From the NCBI GenBank assembly GCA_947561395.2, contig OX387193.1, forward strand, positions 14,198,001 to 14,262,000: 64,000 nucleotides of DNA, written 5' to 3'. A program made the position numbers and the translations under genes. The DNA comes from Buxus sempervirens. Lineage: Eukaryota > Streptophyta > Magnoliopsida > Buxales > Buxaceae. This document shows, piece after piece, positions 54,510 through 64,000 of this stretch (positions are counted from its first letter, which is position 1; the number at the start of each line of letters is the position of its first letter). The notes under the pieces were generated by a model, which was not told the DNA's origin, did no database searches, and saw only the letters and a program-made list of their open reading frames with translations.

Positions 54510-55952
54510 ACCATCTGCATAAATTTTCCATTCTGGCTTAGACTCATCAGCTGCCAACATCTGTAATTCTTGATCAAACTATTGCTGCTCAAAGATTCTT
54601 TCAATCAAGTCTGGTTGTACACTCAGTTGGGATATGAAATTTTGAGATAAATGAGATATTGGACACAGTTTCAATTCTGCAACCACTTCACCCAAACTAT
54701 TCTCTTGAACTTCCAATCTCTAAAATAAACTTCTGGGCTTCCTACTTAAGGCATCAGCTACAACATTTGCTTTTCCCAGGTGGTACTGCAGTGTGAAACC
54801 ATAATCCTTTACCAACTCCATCCATCTATGATGTCTTAAGTTGAGGTCCTTTTGGGTGAAAATGTACTTTAAACGTTTATGATCAGAGAATAATTCAAAT
54901 TTCTCCCCATATAAATAATGACGCCAAATTTTAAGAGCAAAAACCATTGCTACCAATTCCAAATCATGGGTGGGGTAGTTATGCTCGTGAGACTTCAACT
55001 GACGTGAAGCATAAGCTACCACCCTTCCATCTTGCATTAAAACACAACCCAAACCTTGAAGAGATGCGTCTGTATAGACTGTAAACCCCTTTCCATCTAT
55101 GGGCAATGTCAACACAGGTGCCAAGTTAACTTAGTCTTTGATTCAGAAAAGGCTCTCTCACAATCATTTGACCAAGCAAACTTGACACCTTTCTTGGTAA
55201 GTCTGGTCAATGGAGAAGCAATTTGTGAAAAGCCTGCAATAAACCTTCTATAGTAACTAGCCAAACCCAGAAAACTTTTGATTTTAGATACATTTTTTGG
55301 TTGCTCCCATTTTAAAATTGCTTCTACCTTAGAAGGATCCACCAACACCCCCTCTTTGGATACAACATGCCCCAAGAATTTTACCTCCTTCCAAAATTCA
55401 CATTTTTCAAACTTGGCATATAACAGATACTGCTTCAGGGTTTTCAATACTAAGTCTAAGTGTCTTTCATGCTCTTTAGAGGATTTAGAATAAATCAGTA
55501 TATCATCAATAAAAATGATTACAAACTGATCAAGAAAATCTCGGAAAATCCGATACATTAAATCCATAATGACTGCAGGAGCATTCGTTAAACCAAAAGG
55601 CATAACAAAATATTCATATTGCCCATACCTGGTCCTAAATGCAGTCTTAGGGATATCTTCCTCTCTTATCCTCAATTGATGGTGGTCTGACCTCAAGTCA
55701 ATCTTGGAAAAATGTTTGGCACCCTTCAGCTGGTCAAACAAGTCATTTATTTTGGGTAAAGTGCACTTGGTTTTCACAGTTGAATTGTTGAGCTTCCTGT
55801 AGTCTACACACAACCTCATGGAACCGTCCTTCTTCTTGACGAACAAGACAGGTGCCCCCCTTGGAGATGTATTGTGTCTAATAAACCCTAGATTCATCAA
55901 CCCATCTAGCTGCTTCTTCAATTCTTTCAGCTCAGCTCGGGCCATTGGGTAG
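54510..55952 (-). pseudogene. Element G reverse transcriptase and RNase H
   Basis: RT begins at [20 protein letters not shown] (about 55952) with [38 protein letters not shown], catalytic FIDD in [13 protein letters not shown], and [14 protein letters not shown] frame change at about 55110-55125 leads to RNase [52 protein letters not shown] and [16 protein letters not shown] linker to the integrase follows (to 54510) with a stop near 54582. The first ~40 residues of RT are cut off by solo LTR B3 and lie at 59550-59700; the apparent N-terminal [11 protein letters not shown]... of the open frame is LTR sequence. Confidence 0.9.
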
Positions 55953-58584
55953 TGTGCGCATGGGAAATTGCACGGCGGGGCCCACGGATTGTCGTGGGTG
56001 CCTCCAGGAGGGTAAAACGGGAAATTGGAGTCACCACCGCCTGATGGGGTGCAGGCAGACACCTGGGTGCCTGAGCTTGTCTATTGGGCTGGTCTGCGAC
56101 TTGAGATTCTAAGTAAGGTCTTGGTTGCGGTCTGGGGAAGTCCGTAGACACCCCAGATCACCCCGTCGGATGACGGGTCCCGTGGGTTCCTCCTGGTTTG
56201 AGTCAACTCGCTGATTTCTCATCCGATCCCTATTCTGGAATGCAGTTTGGTTAAGTCTGGTGGGTCAACCTGAGTGGTGTGGGTCCCTTTAATTCAATTT
56301 ATCTTGCTTAATTTTAAGTGATTTGAGTCTGAGTGGGCGGGCCCCATTGGAAGGCCCACGGTGTTCTTGGTGGGCTTGGTTAAGCCCACATGTCCCTTGG
56401 TGGGCCTCCGTCTAAGCCTGGGAGGCCCTTTGGGCTTTGGTTAAGTGTATTGATTTTTCTTTAACTGTTCAAATTAGAGACTTAGGTGATTTTCATGCAA
56501 AAAATGTGTCTGCATTGGTTTGTGGGCCCCTGGGTGGGCCACACAAGTGTTGCCAAGAGTTTTCAAGTTATCTTGTTAGATTTGCCAAAATGGACTGGTC
56601 ACTGGGCTTGGTGCCCGTAGTAGCCCAAGGTTTTCTTTCAAGCGAGGGTTTGAACCCTTACTTGCTTGGTTAGTGGGCTTTGGCGGGTCCGGTAGACCCT
56701 AGCCCATGGTCTCGGCCAAACCATTCTAAATTAGTTCATCATGCTGCAATCGGGCTTTTGGGTGGGCCGCATTGGGTTTGGCCCACTCAGCTTAGTTGAT
56801 TAGCTTGTTTAATTCATTCACATGCACAAGGGTTTATTGGGCTTGGTGGGCCCCGTTGGAAGGCCCACTATGTATTCAGTTGGACCGGTGGTCCAAGTCC
56901 CATCTTGGGTTTCCGGTTGACCCAAAAACCCTTCTGGTTCATCCAGATTGATAAAAAAAAACACAAAAATAGCGAAAGGGCACAAAATAGCAAAAATTGA
57001 CATTTCGGCAGTGTAACCTACCTGAGATGTCGGCTACACACAAAATTCTTTGTATCCGACATTTCGGGTCAGCTACACAGGAGACCCTGCTGATCCAACC
57101 TGAGTTGTCGGATCAGCTCAAAAAGTTGCTTTTTCAGATTCTGCCAGTGGGCATGGGTTCTAGGGCCTTCTAGGATGTTCCAGTTATTGTGTGGGCCCCT
57201 ATGTGGGCCCATAGTGGTGTGAAGAGCTTAGAGGGCTTCTTCTTGAGGTTTAAGAACCACCATCAAGGGGGATGGATGGGGTCTCCCTTTTCCCTTTCTT
57301 GGAATCTATCATGGTAAAGAGACAGGGACAAAATGTCCCGGTGTTGGTTTCTTTTAGCTTAGAAAAATCACCCAGCATACACAGCGGAGACCCAATCACA
57401 AATATCGAAAGCCATGCTCCAAATCTACATAGACATGCTCCCTAACAACACATGCACATGTGTTTGCATTGGCCGTATACATGAACTAAAAGTGAGCCCC
57501 TACCTGCATACAAGGGCCTAATCATGCTTTTAATGGATGAGTATACTAGCCTATGCACAAGATGAGGGAATAAGAATGGAGCACATTTCTTATAGGCCAA
57601 AAACAGCGGCTCTAAATGAAGTAAGGGAGATGAGAAACTTGCATGAAACAATGAAATAAAAAAGGGAAAATATCATGAATGAGGCATACCAATGATCATG
57701 AAAAGAAAGGAGCAAAAGCATGGCAAGTGGTGAAGGTTCTAATGCATGAACACACTTGATGTGCTCGAACTTGGGATTCCATTCATCATGCATGCTACAA
57801 CACTCATGCGTGATTATGAAATGACATGCATGCTTAAAATCTTAATTAACCCATACACAAGCAACCACAAATAAAGGAAATGAAATCTAGCATGCATCCC
57901 GCATAATTTACAGCATAATCATACTAATATAAACCAACCATCTAACCCCTAAAAGAACATTGAAGAAGGGAAGAGGGGGGTTTCTCATGGGGTACATTAG
58001 ATAGGAATAAAAGGGGAACACACTCCCCTATTGAATGAGGGAATAATAGCAATATTAAGAGAGCAAAACAGCAACCTCATAATGCTTAAAAACTGAGCCT
58101 AAAAAAAACCTCTTCTTCCCTTTTGCTCAACGAAAATCTTACCTTTAAAGGGGTAGTTGCTCTTGTAGCATCATGAAAAGAGATGGCAAAAGAGAGAAAA
58201 ATTCACACGAAATGCACAACAGAAATATTTCCATATGCATGAGACCTTAAATGCTTCACTCTATCTCATGTTCACCTATGTTAAACAAAAGGTGGGGAGG
58301 AGCTCACCTTGGGGACTTATATCCTTGGGGATTGAGTGTGAAGCTTCCTTGGAGCCAGGCAAGGGTTGGAGTAGCTTCCTTCTTGCACCAACAGCAGCTG
58401 CTCTTCTCTTGTTTGAATGGGAGAATGGAGAAGAAGAAGTGAACAAAGGGGTGGAGCAACCTTAAGGTGGTATGGGGGTTGCAAGAGAGGTGAAGGGAAG
58501 AGAGGATTTTGGGAGGGGACGAATGGGAGAGAGGTGGGAGAGATGAGTTGGGAGAAAATGGGAGCCAAAGCAAAATGAGCTCAA

Positions 58585-58602
58585 CCCCCATACGTATGGG
58601 GG
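58585..58602. promoter_or_regulatory. 18-bp perfect palindrome with TACGTA core near the B3 TATA box
   Basis: CCCCCATACGTATGGGGG. TACGTA is the A-box core of plant bZIP sites (established knowledge). It lies 9-26 bp downstream of the minus-strand TATAAAAG (58611-58618), around the expected start site. Confidence 0.6.
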
Positions 58603-58649
58603 CTTAGGCTCTTTTATAATGGAGTGATGATATGCATGCATGCATGGGG

Positions 58650-58860
58650 GACAACCATCATGGGAGAGAGAGAGAGAGAGTTGCATGCATGGATGATGCA
58701 TGAGTGATCATGGGGGGGGAGAGAGAGAGAGAGAGTTGTATACATGGATGATGCATGGGTGATCATGGGGGGGAGAGAGAGAGAGAGGGATGTATGAGGG
58801 GTTGCATGCATGGGTGATGCACATGCATGCCCATAGGAGACATCAATCATGAGCAAATTT
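58650..58860. repeat. GA microsatellite within a longer tandem repeat
   Basis: Three units of about 65-70 bp, each with (GA)n, GTTG(C/T)AT(A/G)CATGGATGATGCATG and GTGATCATGGGGGG. Confidence 0.85.
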
Positions 58861-59130
58861 TGATATTTTTGGATTGGTCCCCAATACTTTAGGTATTTAC
58901 AGATTTAGTCTCTGATACTTTTGGACATTTACAGATTTAGTCCCTGATACTTTGGAAATTTACAGATTTAGTCCCTGATACTTTTGGATATTTACAAATT
59001 GGTCCATGGGATATTTTCTTAATTTTGGATATTTATGGATCTAGTCCCTGATACCCTTCGATATCAGCAAATTTGCCCTTGAGATATTTTTCATTGATTT
59101 GGGTAATTACAGATTTAATCCCTGAGACCT
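58860..59130. repeat. Minisatellite with TTTACAGATTTAGTCCCTGA
   Basis: Five to six imperfect units of about 32-36 bp (GATACTTTTGGATATTTACAGATTTAGTCCCT). B1 has related AGGGACTAAATCCG motifs at about 2990-3100. Confidence 0.85.
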
Positions 59131-59549
59131 TTTTGCTCTACTGCTTGCCACGTGTTCAGTTTTTCGGCACTGCTGCCCTAGGACTTCAACTGCTTACATC
59201 TTCTTCATCCGAACTCTAATTCAGGCAAACTCAATTGAGTTAGAATCGTATCGAAGCCCTCTATCCATTGGCATAGGGTTAAGCAATTGATTCGGGGTTT
59301 AGTAGAAAGTCAACTTTCATCTCCCCCTCAAGTTTGACCGACTCATAGATCCTTCATCCGGACTCCGATTCCAGCAAACTCTGTTGCGTTGGAACCGTGT
59401 CGGGATTCTCTATCCATTGAGATAAATCAAGGTGATCAATTATCACTTGATCAAAAAGTCAAATTTTCACCCCTTAAAGTTTGACTTTCTGTCTAGGGTT
59501 TGCATTTCCGGCACTTCCGAGGGCACAAAAATGAGGTGCTTACAGGTAG

Positions 59550-59700
59550 GTAGTCAAAAATATTGGGCTAGTACCAGGTACCAAGTCAATGCTAAATTCA
59601 ATCTCATTCCTAGGTGGCAATCTTGATATCTCTCGGAATACTTCTGGAAAATCACAGAGTACAAGTATCTTTTCTAAATATGGTAAATTATCTCCACCCA
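59550..59700 (-). pseudogene. Element G polyprotein, protease-RT junction
   Basis: Minus strand: DNLPYLEKILVLCDFPEVFR then EISRLPPRNEIEFSIDLVPG and TSPI, the conserved lead-in to Ty3/gypsy RT. It joins across solo LTR B3 to the RT at 55952. Its upstream side is cut at ACCCA (59696-59700) by element F. Confidence 0.9.
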
Positions 59701-62074
59701 TGTAAGACCCAGAATTTTCCTTAACCAATATAATAAATTAATAAATAATATCCTTGGGAGTTATAATTGATGGAAATAATTTGTTGACTTAGGTGAGCGT
59801 GATATCAGTGGAGATCAAGTGTTGGACGCAGATCCGACCGTCTGATCAAGAGATATCAAGGTATGATTAATATTTAAACTTGATGTGATATGATTAGGTG
59901 ATGTGCATTGAGTTTTATGTAAGTGAGTTGCATGGAATAGGAGGTATATAAATACGTTAAATTAACCTAGTGGAATACGGAGGGTATTCTATTCGTATTG
60001 TATTCGCTCAGCCGCAAGAGAGAAACCGAGAGCGACTGGCGACTGGAAGGTGAAAAGAAGAAGAAGAAGAAGAAAAACGGAGAGAGTACATTGATGTTGG
60101 TCTTCTGAACACTGCTTGGTGATAGTGTTAGTCTTTGTTCAGAAGAGAAAGGAAGAAAACGACTGCAGGAGGTAGGCAACACCGTTTTATGTTCGTTTTT
60201 GGTATTCACGATTGATTAATCCCCATTGCATGTTTTTAAATGATATACTCATGTATTTAGTTTGATAACAATATTATATGTATGTTAGAATAATCTTGGA
60301 TGTGAAAAATCAAGTTTTTAAACTGTTTCTGTTCGTTTTTGAGTGACCGCTGACTTTACAGTACTCGGCAATCCTCAGCACTCTTAGGCACTAGTGCAAA
60401 ATTCGAGACCGCTTGATGACTTATCATCAGTGACCGAATTTGAACGACCGCCGGAGTGATCCTTGGCGCTCTGTGCAGAAAATGCAGAAATTCGTATTTT
60501 CAAACCCTAATTCAATTCCAAACTATTTTTAGTCAATTTTAATCATTAATTAAGATGTTTTAAGACCAAAATAATTTATCAAATTTCCTGTTTTATAGAA
60601 AAATAAATTAGGGAGATATTTAGGACACTAGTTGCCAAACTTTGTATGAAACTGTGAAATTTAGTCTTTGGAAAATTTGACCTTTCATTTGATACTAGAA
60701 CATCTCTAAATTACACTATAAACCAAATAATTACATAATTAGAATTTAGATCATAAGTTCAACTCAGTTAACCCGAATATTGAAGGAAATGTAGAGTTAC
60801 TCTTTATATGCCGCTAAGCACCAACTCTTAGAGAATTATTAGACTTTAGGGATTTTTGGAGTCTAGTGGGTATAGCTAGTTATGGATCCATAGTTGTGGC
60901 TAGATAGCTAAGGGATATTTCATTTGGGTTGAGTTTATCCCTTGTGTGAGCGCGCTTCCTTTGCAAGTTGGTTTGTTTGGGAAGGTCCTATGTCTAGAGG
61001 GACACCCCGGTGAGCCGCTGGTGATTCCCTGTACATGTGGATAAGTGACCATCTCCATATATTGATTCTGGTGCTGTATGCTGGTGGTACATGCCAAATC
61101 TGATGAGTATGTGTGCAATAAGTCAATGACTACGGCTCTTATCTAAGCTGCGCTGCATAGGGCTTGAGTATCATTAGTAGCACTGCTCCTAAGCCGCACG
61201 GTGGTATAGCGTTTCATTGAGAGTCATCTCAAAAGGTTTATTTATCTTTGTGAGTCCTACAATGATACTAAAATCACAAACACATGTTGTTGTTGTTTCA
61301 TACATGCTGGAGGCATATAATTGGTATATTGGTTGGATGTGACTGTTTAGTGCATCCTAGTAATGTATGGATTATGCTATTGATTTATGAGATTGGATTC
61401 CTATCATAGAACTTGCTGAAATTTATATTTAGAACTATTTTATATACTGCTTTGTATTCCATGATCGATACGAATGGTTATACTAGGCTTCTTAGTTGAT
61501 ATTGCTTAATCGTGCATGAACTGTTATTTTTATGTATATGAACTGTTTAAACATGCATGTGTTACCTACTGGGATATTCGTATCTCACCCTACCTTAATC
61601 TCATTTTTCAGCTAATACGCGAGAGGGGGATCAGAGTAGTGATTTCCAGGGAGAGTTAGCTGATTATTCGCCGGAGGAGTACTATTATCTGGATTTTATC
61701 TGAGGTTGTGGATTGATATGGATTTAGTTATTTTGATCAGATTATTATTCAGATGTTGGTTTGATGTATTAGAGAGATGAGAGAGTAGCGAACCTTTTAT
61801 TTTACCAGACTTTAATATTGATTTTGATGGTTAACTATATCTTAGTTTCTTGAGGATTTTAGACTATACTTCCGCACACACATGTTTCGCACTCTGATAG
61901 TTAAGTAATGAATGGATCATTTATTTCTTTAGTCTGGTATATTCTTGATGTTTATTTAATATGGGCCAGTAACATCTCGGATTTGGTTGATGAACTTAAT
62001 TCGGGTTGTTACAGTAGTGAACCAGGTTCGGGTCGCATGTTGGTTTTGCATTGACCCGAGTTCGGGGCGTTACA
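59701..62074 (+). mobile_element. 5' LTR of plus-strand chromovirus F
   Basis: Starts TGTAAGACCCAGAATTTTCC and ends GTTCGGGGCGTTACA, 2374 bp, followed by a primer site and gag. TATATAAATA at 59945. Left target sequence ACCCA; the right copy is outside the window. This LTR fixes the orientation of the related solo LTRs C, C', D and E. Confidence 0.9.
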
Positions 62075-62078
62075 GAGA

Positions 62079-62090
62079 TGGTATAAGAGC
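62079..62090 (+). other. Primer-binding site of F
   Basis: TGGTATAAGAGC, one base away from the initiator-Met-type TGGTATCAGAGC, four bases after the LTR. Confidence 0.8.
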
Positions 62091-62199
62091 AAATGGTCCT
62101 AACCTTAGATAGCCAGCCTTAGAGGAATGGGATTGTGAGTACGCTAGATAGAACCCCTAGAATTATTGAATTCTAACAAGTGAAATTTGTATTTTGCAG

Positions 62200-62461
62200 A
62201 TGGCTGGTAGAGGGAGACATGCTCGAGCTGATACTGTAGAGAGAGCTGAGGTTGAGGAGCAGCAACAGGATGTTCCATTACCTCCACCATCTCCAGGGGG
62301 TGACGTGTGGGCAGTTTTTAGTAGCTTGGTAGAGCTTCTTGCCAAGGAAAGGGAGGAGAGATTGAGCCAGCACGGAAATGGTGGAAATGGTGACGGGGAT
62401 GCGCCTATACATGAGAGAGAGATACAGATGGCTAGGGATCTAAAGCAATTCAGGAAGTTGG
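62200..62461 (+). pseudogene. Gag of element F, truncated by an H-type LTR
   Basis: ATG at 62200 gives MAGRGRHARADTVERAEVEE, a Gln/Pro-rich part, a predicted helix (VWAVFSSLVELLAKEREERL) and ARDLKQFRKL, the usual lead-in to the chromovirus gag core. 87 codons are open and then an LTR begins at 62462. TTTTGCAG directly precedes the ATG, so the start may follow a splice acceptor. Gag would form the particle; this copy is split by the insertion. Confidence 0.8.
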
Positions 62462-64000
62462 TGTGCACCTCGGGCACGCTGAAAAAGCGTGTTACATGTT
62501 TTATGAAGTCGCCACTACCTGAAATGGTGCAGGTAGACACCTTGTTGATTTTTGGTCTGCACCAGTGATCCGGATAAGTGACCCGATTACAACCCAGGGA
62601 AGTCCTTGAACACCCTGGGTTGCCCCACCGAAATGAGTTCCCTTAAATTAGTTAGATATTTAATGGGCTCTCTTATTTATTATTATTTTTTATTTTCTAA
62701 TTTTTTATCATTTTAAGTGTACAACAAATATTAATCTATATGTACAAGGCCTCCACAAATTTACATCGAAAGTAAAGCAATATGAACAAAACGAAACCAT
62801 GCTAAAACAGTTTTTAACCACAAGAAAGAATCATCGCTTCAATGCTTGTTTCATTTGCTTTTTCCCTTTCTTATTATTTATTTTTTTTTTGTTTTGTTTT
62901 CTATTTTTTTTATCATGCAAGATTAACTAATTACTAATTTACAAGGCAAGAGAATGAGACCACTTGAACTACTTTTAACCATGGCCTAATTACTAATTTA
63001 CAAAGGAAACAAAAAAATGAAACAACCTGAATTATTGCGCTATCCACATTCAAAGATTCATATCTCCCTTAATTCTTAACCAAATTGTGCGAAATTTGAT
63101 TCCTTAGAATCATGACTTTAAACACTAAAATAACCTATAGCAGTTTTCAAAAAGTCATTTTCATTTAAGAGATATGAAGCTCCAAAATTTACTGTTAGAC
63201 ATTTCCAATTGAAAATCTGAACCAAAGAAAATTAAAAATAAAATACCTACTCATAGTGTAGAGTCTCAAGCATATTTTTAGATTAAACTAAAATAAAAAT
63301 ACCACAAATCTCATGGATGCTTCAGACTTGAATCAAACTAGAACTAGGTGAAAAAAATTGGTTTATCTGCAAAACAAGTGCAAACCTAATGCAAGAAAAA
63401 AAATTCAGAACTTTACATCTGTCTTTTTTTTTTTTTTCATGATAAAATTACCCAAAGCCATCAAACATATATACATGTCTCTCACCAATCATGTAATCTT
63501 ATCTCAAAAATTGTAATGAAAAAGAGGTCTCATATAATGTATTAAACAAATGACTCACCTGTTATGGATTGACACTTCAAATCAGGTCTTGGAACCTTGG
63601 TGTGTCGTGAACAGCAGTTTTCCTTTCTCCCTCCTTGCTAATAGACTTCTCTCTTATTTTCTCCACTTCTTCTTACTTGTTGCTTTTTCTTTCAAAGAAC
63701 TCTCTTACTTGCTCTCTTTTTTTTCGAAGAACCCTCTTACTTTTTCTCCTCTCCCTTTTTCTCCCAACTTCAAGCCTTTTTAGAGAGGATTCCCACCCCT
63801 TCAACTTCTTAACCCCTAACCTTTCCTCTTCCTCTTTTAAACAACTAACCCTTCCTCTTCCTCTCTTAAACCCTTAACTCTTCCTCTTCCTCTCTTAAAC
63901 AACTAACCCTTCCTCTTCCTCTCTTAAACACCCTCATTCAATTAGGTTTGGTCAAAGTCTATTTTGTCCCACATTTTTATTAGGCTTATATTTTTTTATA
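62462..64000 (-). mobile_element. H-family LTR, minus strand, continues beyond the window
   Basis: Begins TGTGCACCTCGGGCACGCTG and aligns with 26978-28400 and 30745-30960 (shared: AACCCAGGG hairpin, ATTCAAAGATTCATATCTCC, AAGAACTCTCTTACTTGCTC). The left target sequence is GTTGG (62457-62461). This copy lacks the Tat solo LTR present in the other. The last ~500 bp and right border are outside. Confidence 0.85.

Larger units (their letters stand above)
55953..59544 (-). mobile_element. Solo LTR B3 inside the G RT region
   Basis: On the minus strand it starts TGTAAGCACCTCATTTTTGT (59544) and ends CATGCGCACA (55953), flanked by GGTAG (55948-55952 and 59545-59549). It is 3592 bp. Minus-strand TATAAAAG at 58611-58618, next to a perfect 18-bp palindrome; a minisatellite at about 58860-59130; GA-rich repeats at 58650-58860. 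The ORFs within it are not genes. Confidence 0.93.

Noticed and set aside
55953-56062. N-terminal [11 protein letters not shown] extension of the RT frame
   Set aside because: It is LTR B3 sequence fused by chance in frame. The same peptide appears from LTR B1 at 5722.
58304-58856. Several ORFs with Leu/Ser or His-rich repeats
   Set aside because: Translations of GA and ATGCATG repeats in LTR B3.
62163-62540. 125-codon minus-strand ORF opposite gag F
   Set aside because: Antisense shadow of a recognised gag, crossing the insertion boundary at 62462.

Overview
This window is nuclear DNA of a repeat-rich flowering plant. Almost all of it is nested LTR retrotransposons of three kinds: Ty3/gypsy Tat-type, Ty3/gypsy chromovirus-type and Ty1/copia Sirevirus-type. 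There are plant-type introns and a plant Clp exon, and no bacterial gene organisation. I cannot name the species. I found no tRNA, rRNA or CRISPR. Most element ends were fixed by TG...CA termini plus matching 5-bp (8-bp for hAT) target-site duplications (TSDs), so the order of insertion can be read.

Layout. (1) 1-520, 8896-9044 and 26513-26977 are pieces of the leader of one minus-strand Tat-type element, here called H. Its 5' LTR is 26978-31366. (2) Into H jumped an old solo LTR 'A' (521-8890). A was hit by a minus-strand chromovirus-type solo LTR 'C' (1636-8156), which was hit by solo LTR 'B1' (2261-5792). (3) H also received a complete Tat-type element (9050-26507, TSD GTCAC). It has a tRNA-Arg-like primer site, a truncated gag, and pol with protease, RT, RNase H, a second RNase H and integrase. 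It also carries an antisense ORF, which is hit by solo LTR 'B2' (21284-23712). (4) H's 5' LTR carries another Tat solo LTR (28415-30739). (5) H itself sits in the 5' LTR of a Sirevirus-like copia element (31367-49264). That element keeps a broken gag and an extra ORF but has no pol. It was invaded by a hAT element carrying a tetraspanin gene fragment (34459-35703), by chromovirus solo LTRs C' (38219-45051, containing D at 39531-43284), and by E (45229-47731). (6) 49265-50729 is apparent host DNA with one minus-strand exon of a ClpR-type plastid Clp subunit (49343-49469). (7) 50730-59700 is a minus-strand chromovirus with broken pol, hit by solo LTR B3 (55953-59544). A plus-strand chromovirus (from 59701) sits in it, with its gag cut by a second H-type LTR at 62462.

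The most unusual signal is a set of strictly periodic inverted-repeat arrays in the Tat-type LTRs. In the 9050-26507 family there are four 25-nt inverted repeats (8-nt arms, 9-nt loops) separated by 14-nt spacers, an exact 39-bp period. This is seen in two complete LTR copies, with one repeat shortened in a third, and again in the leader before gag. Other Tat-type LTRs use different arm sequences as 21-nt repeats on a 28-bp period. Arms and geometry are kept while loops drift, so this looks like a selected regulatory or structural device.

No intact protein-coding host gene is present. The retroelement genes are broken by stops, frameshifts and later insertions.
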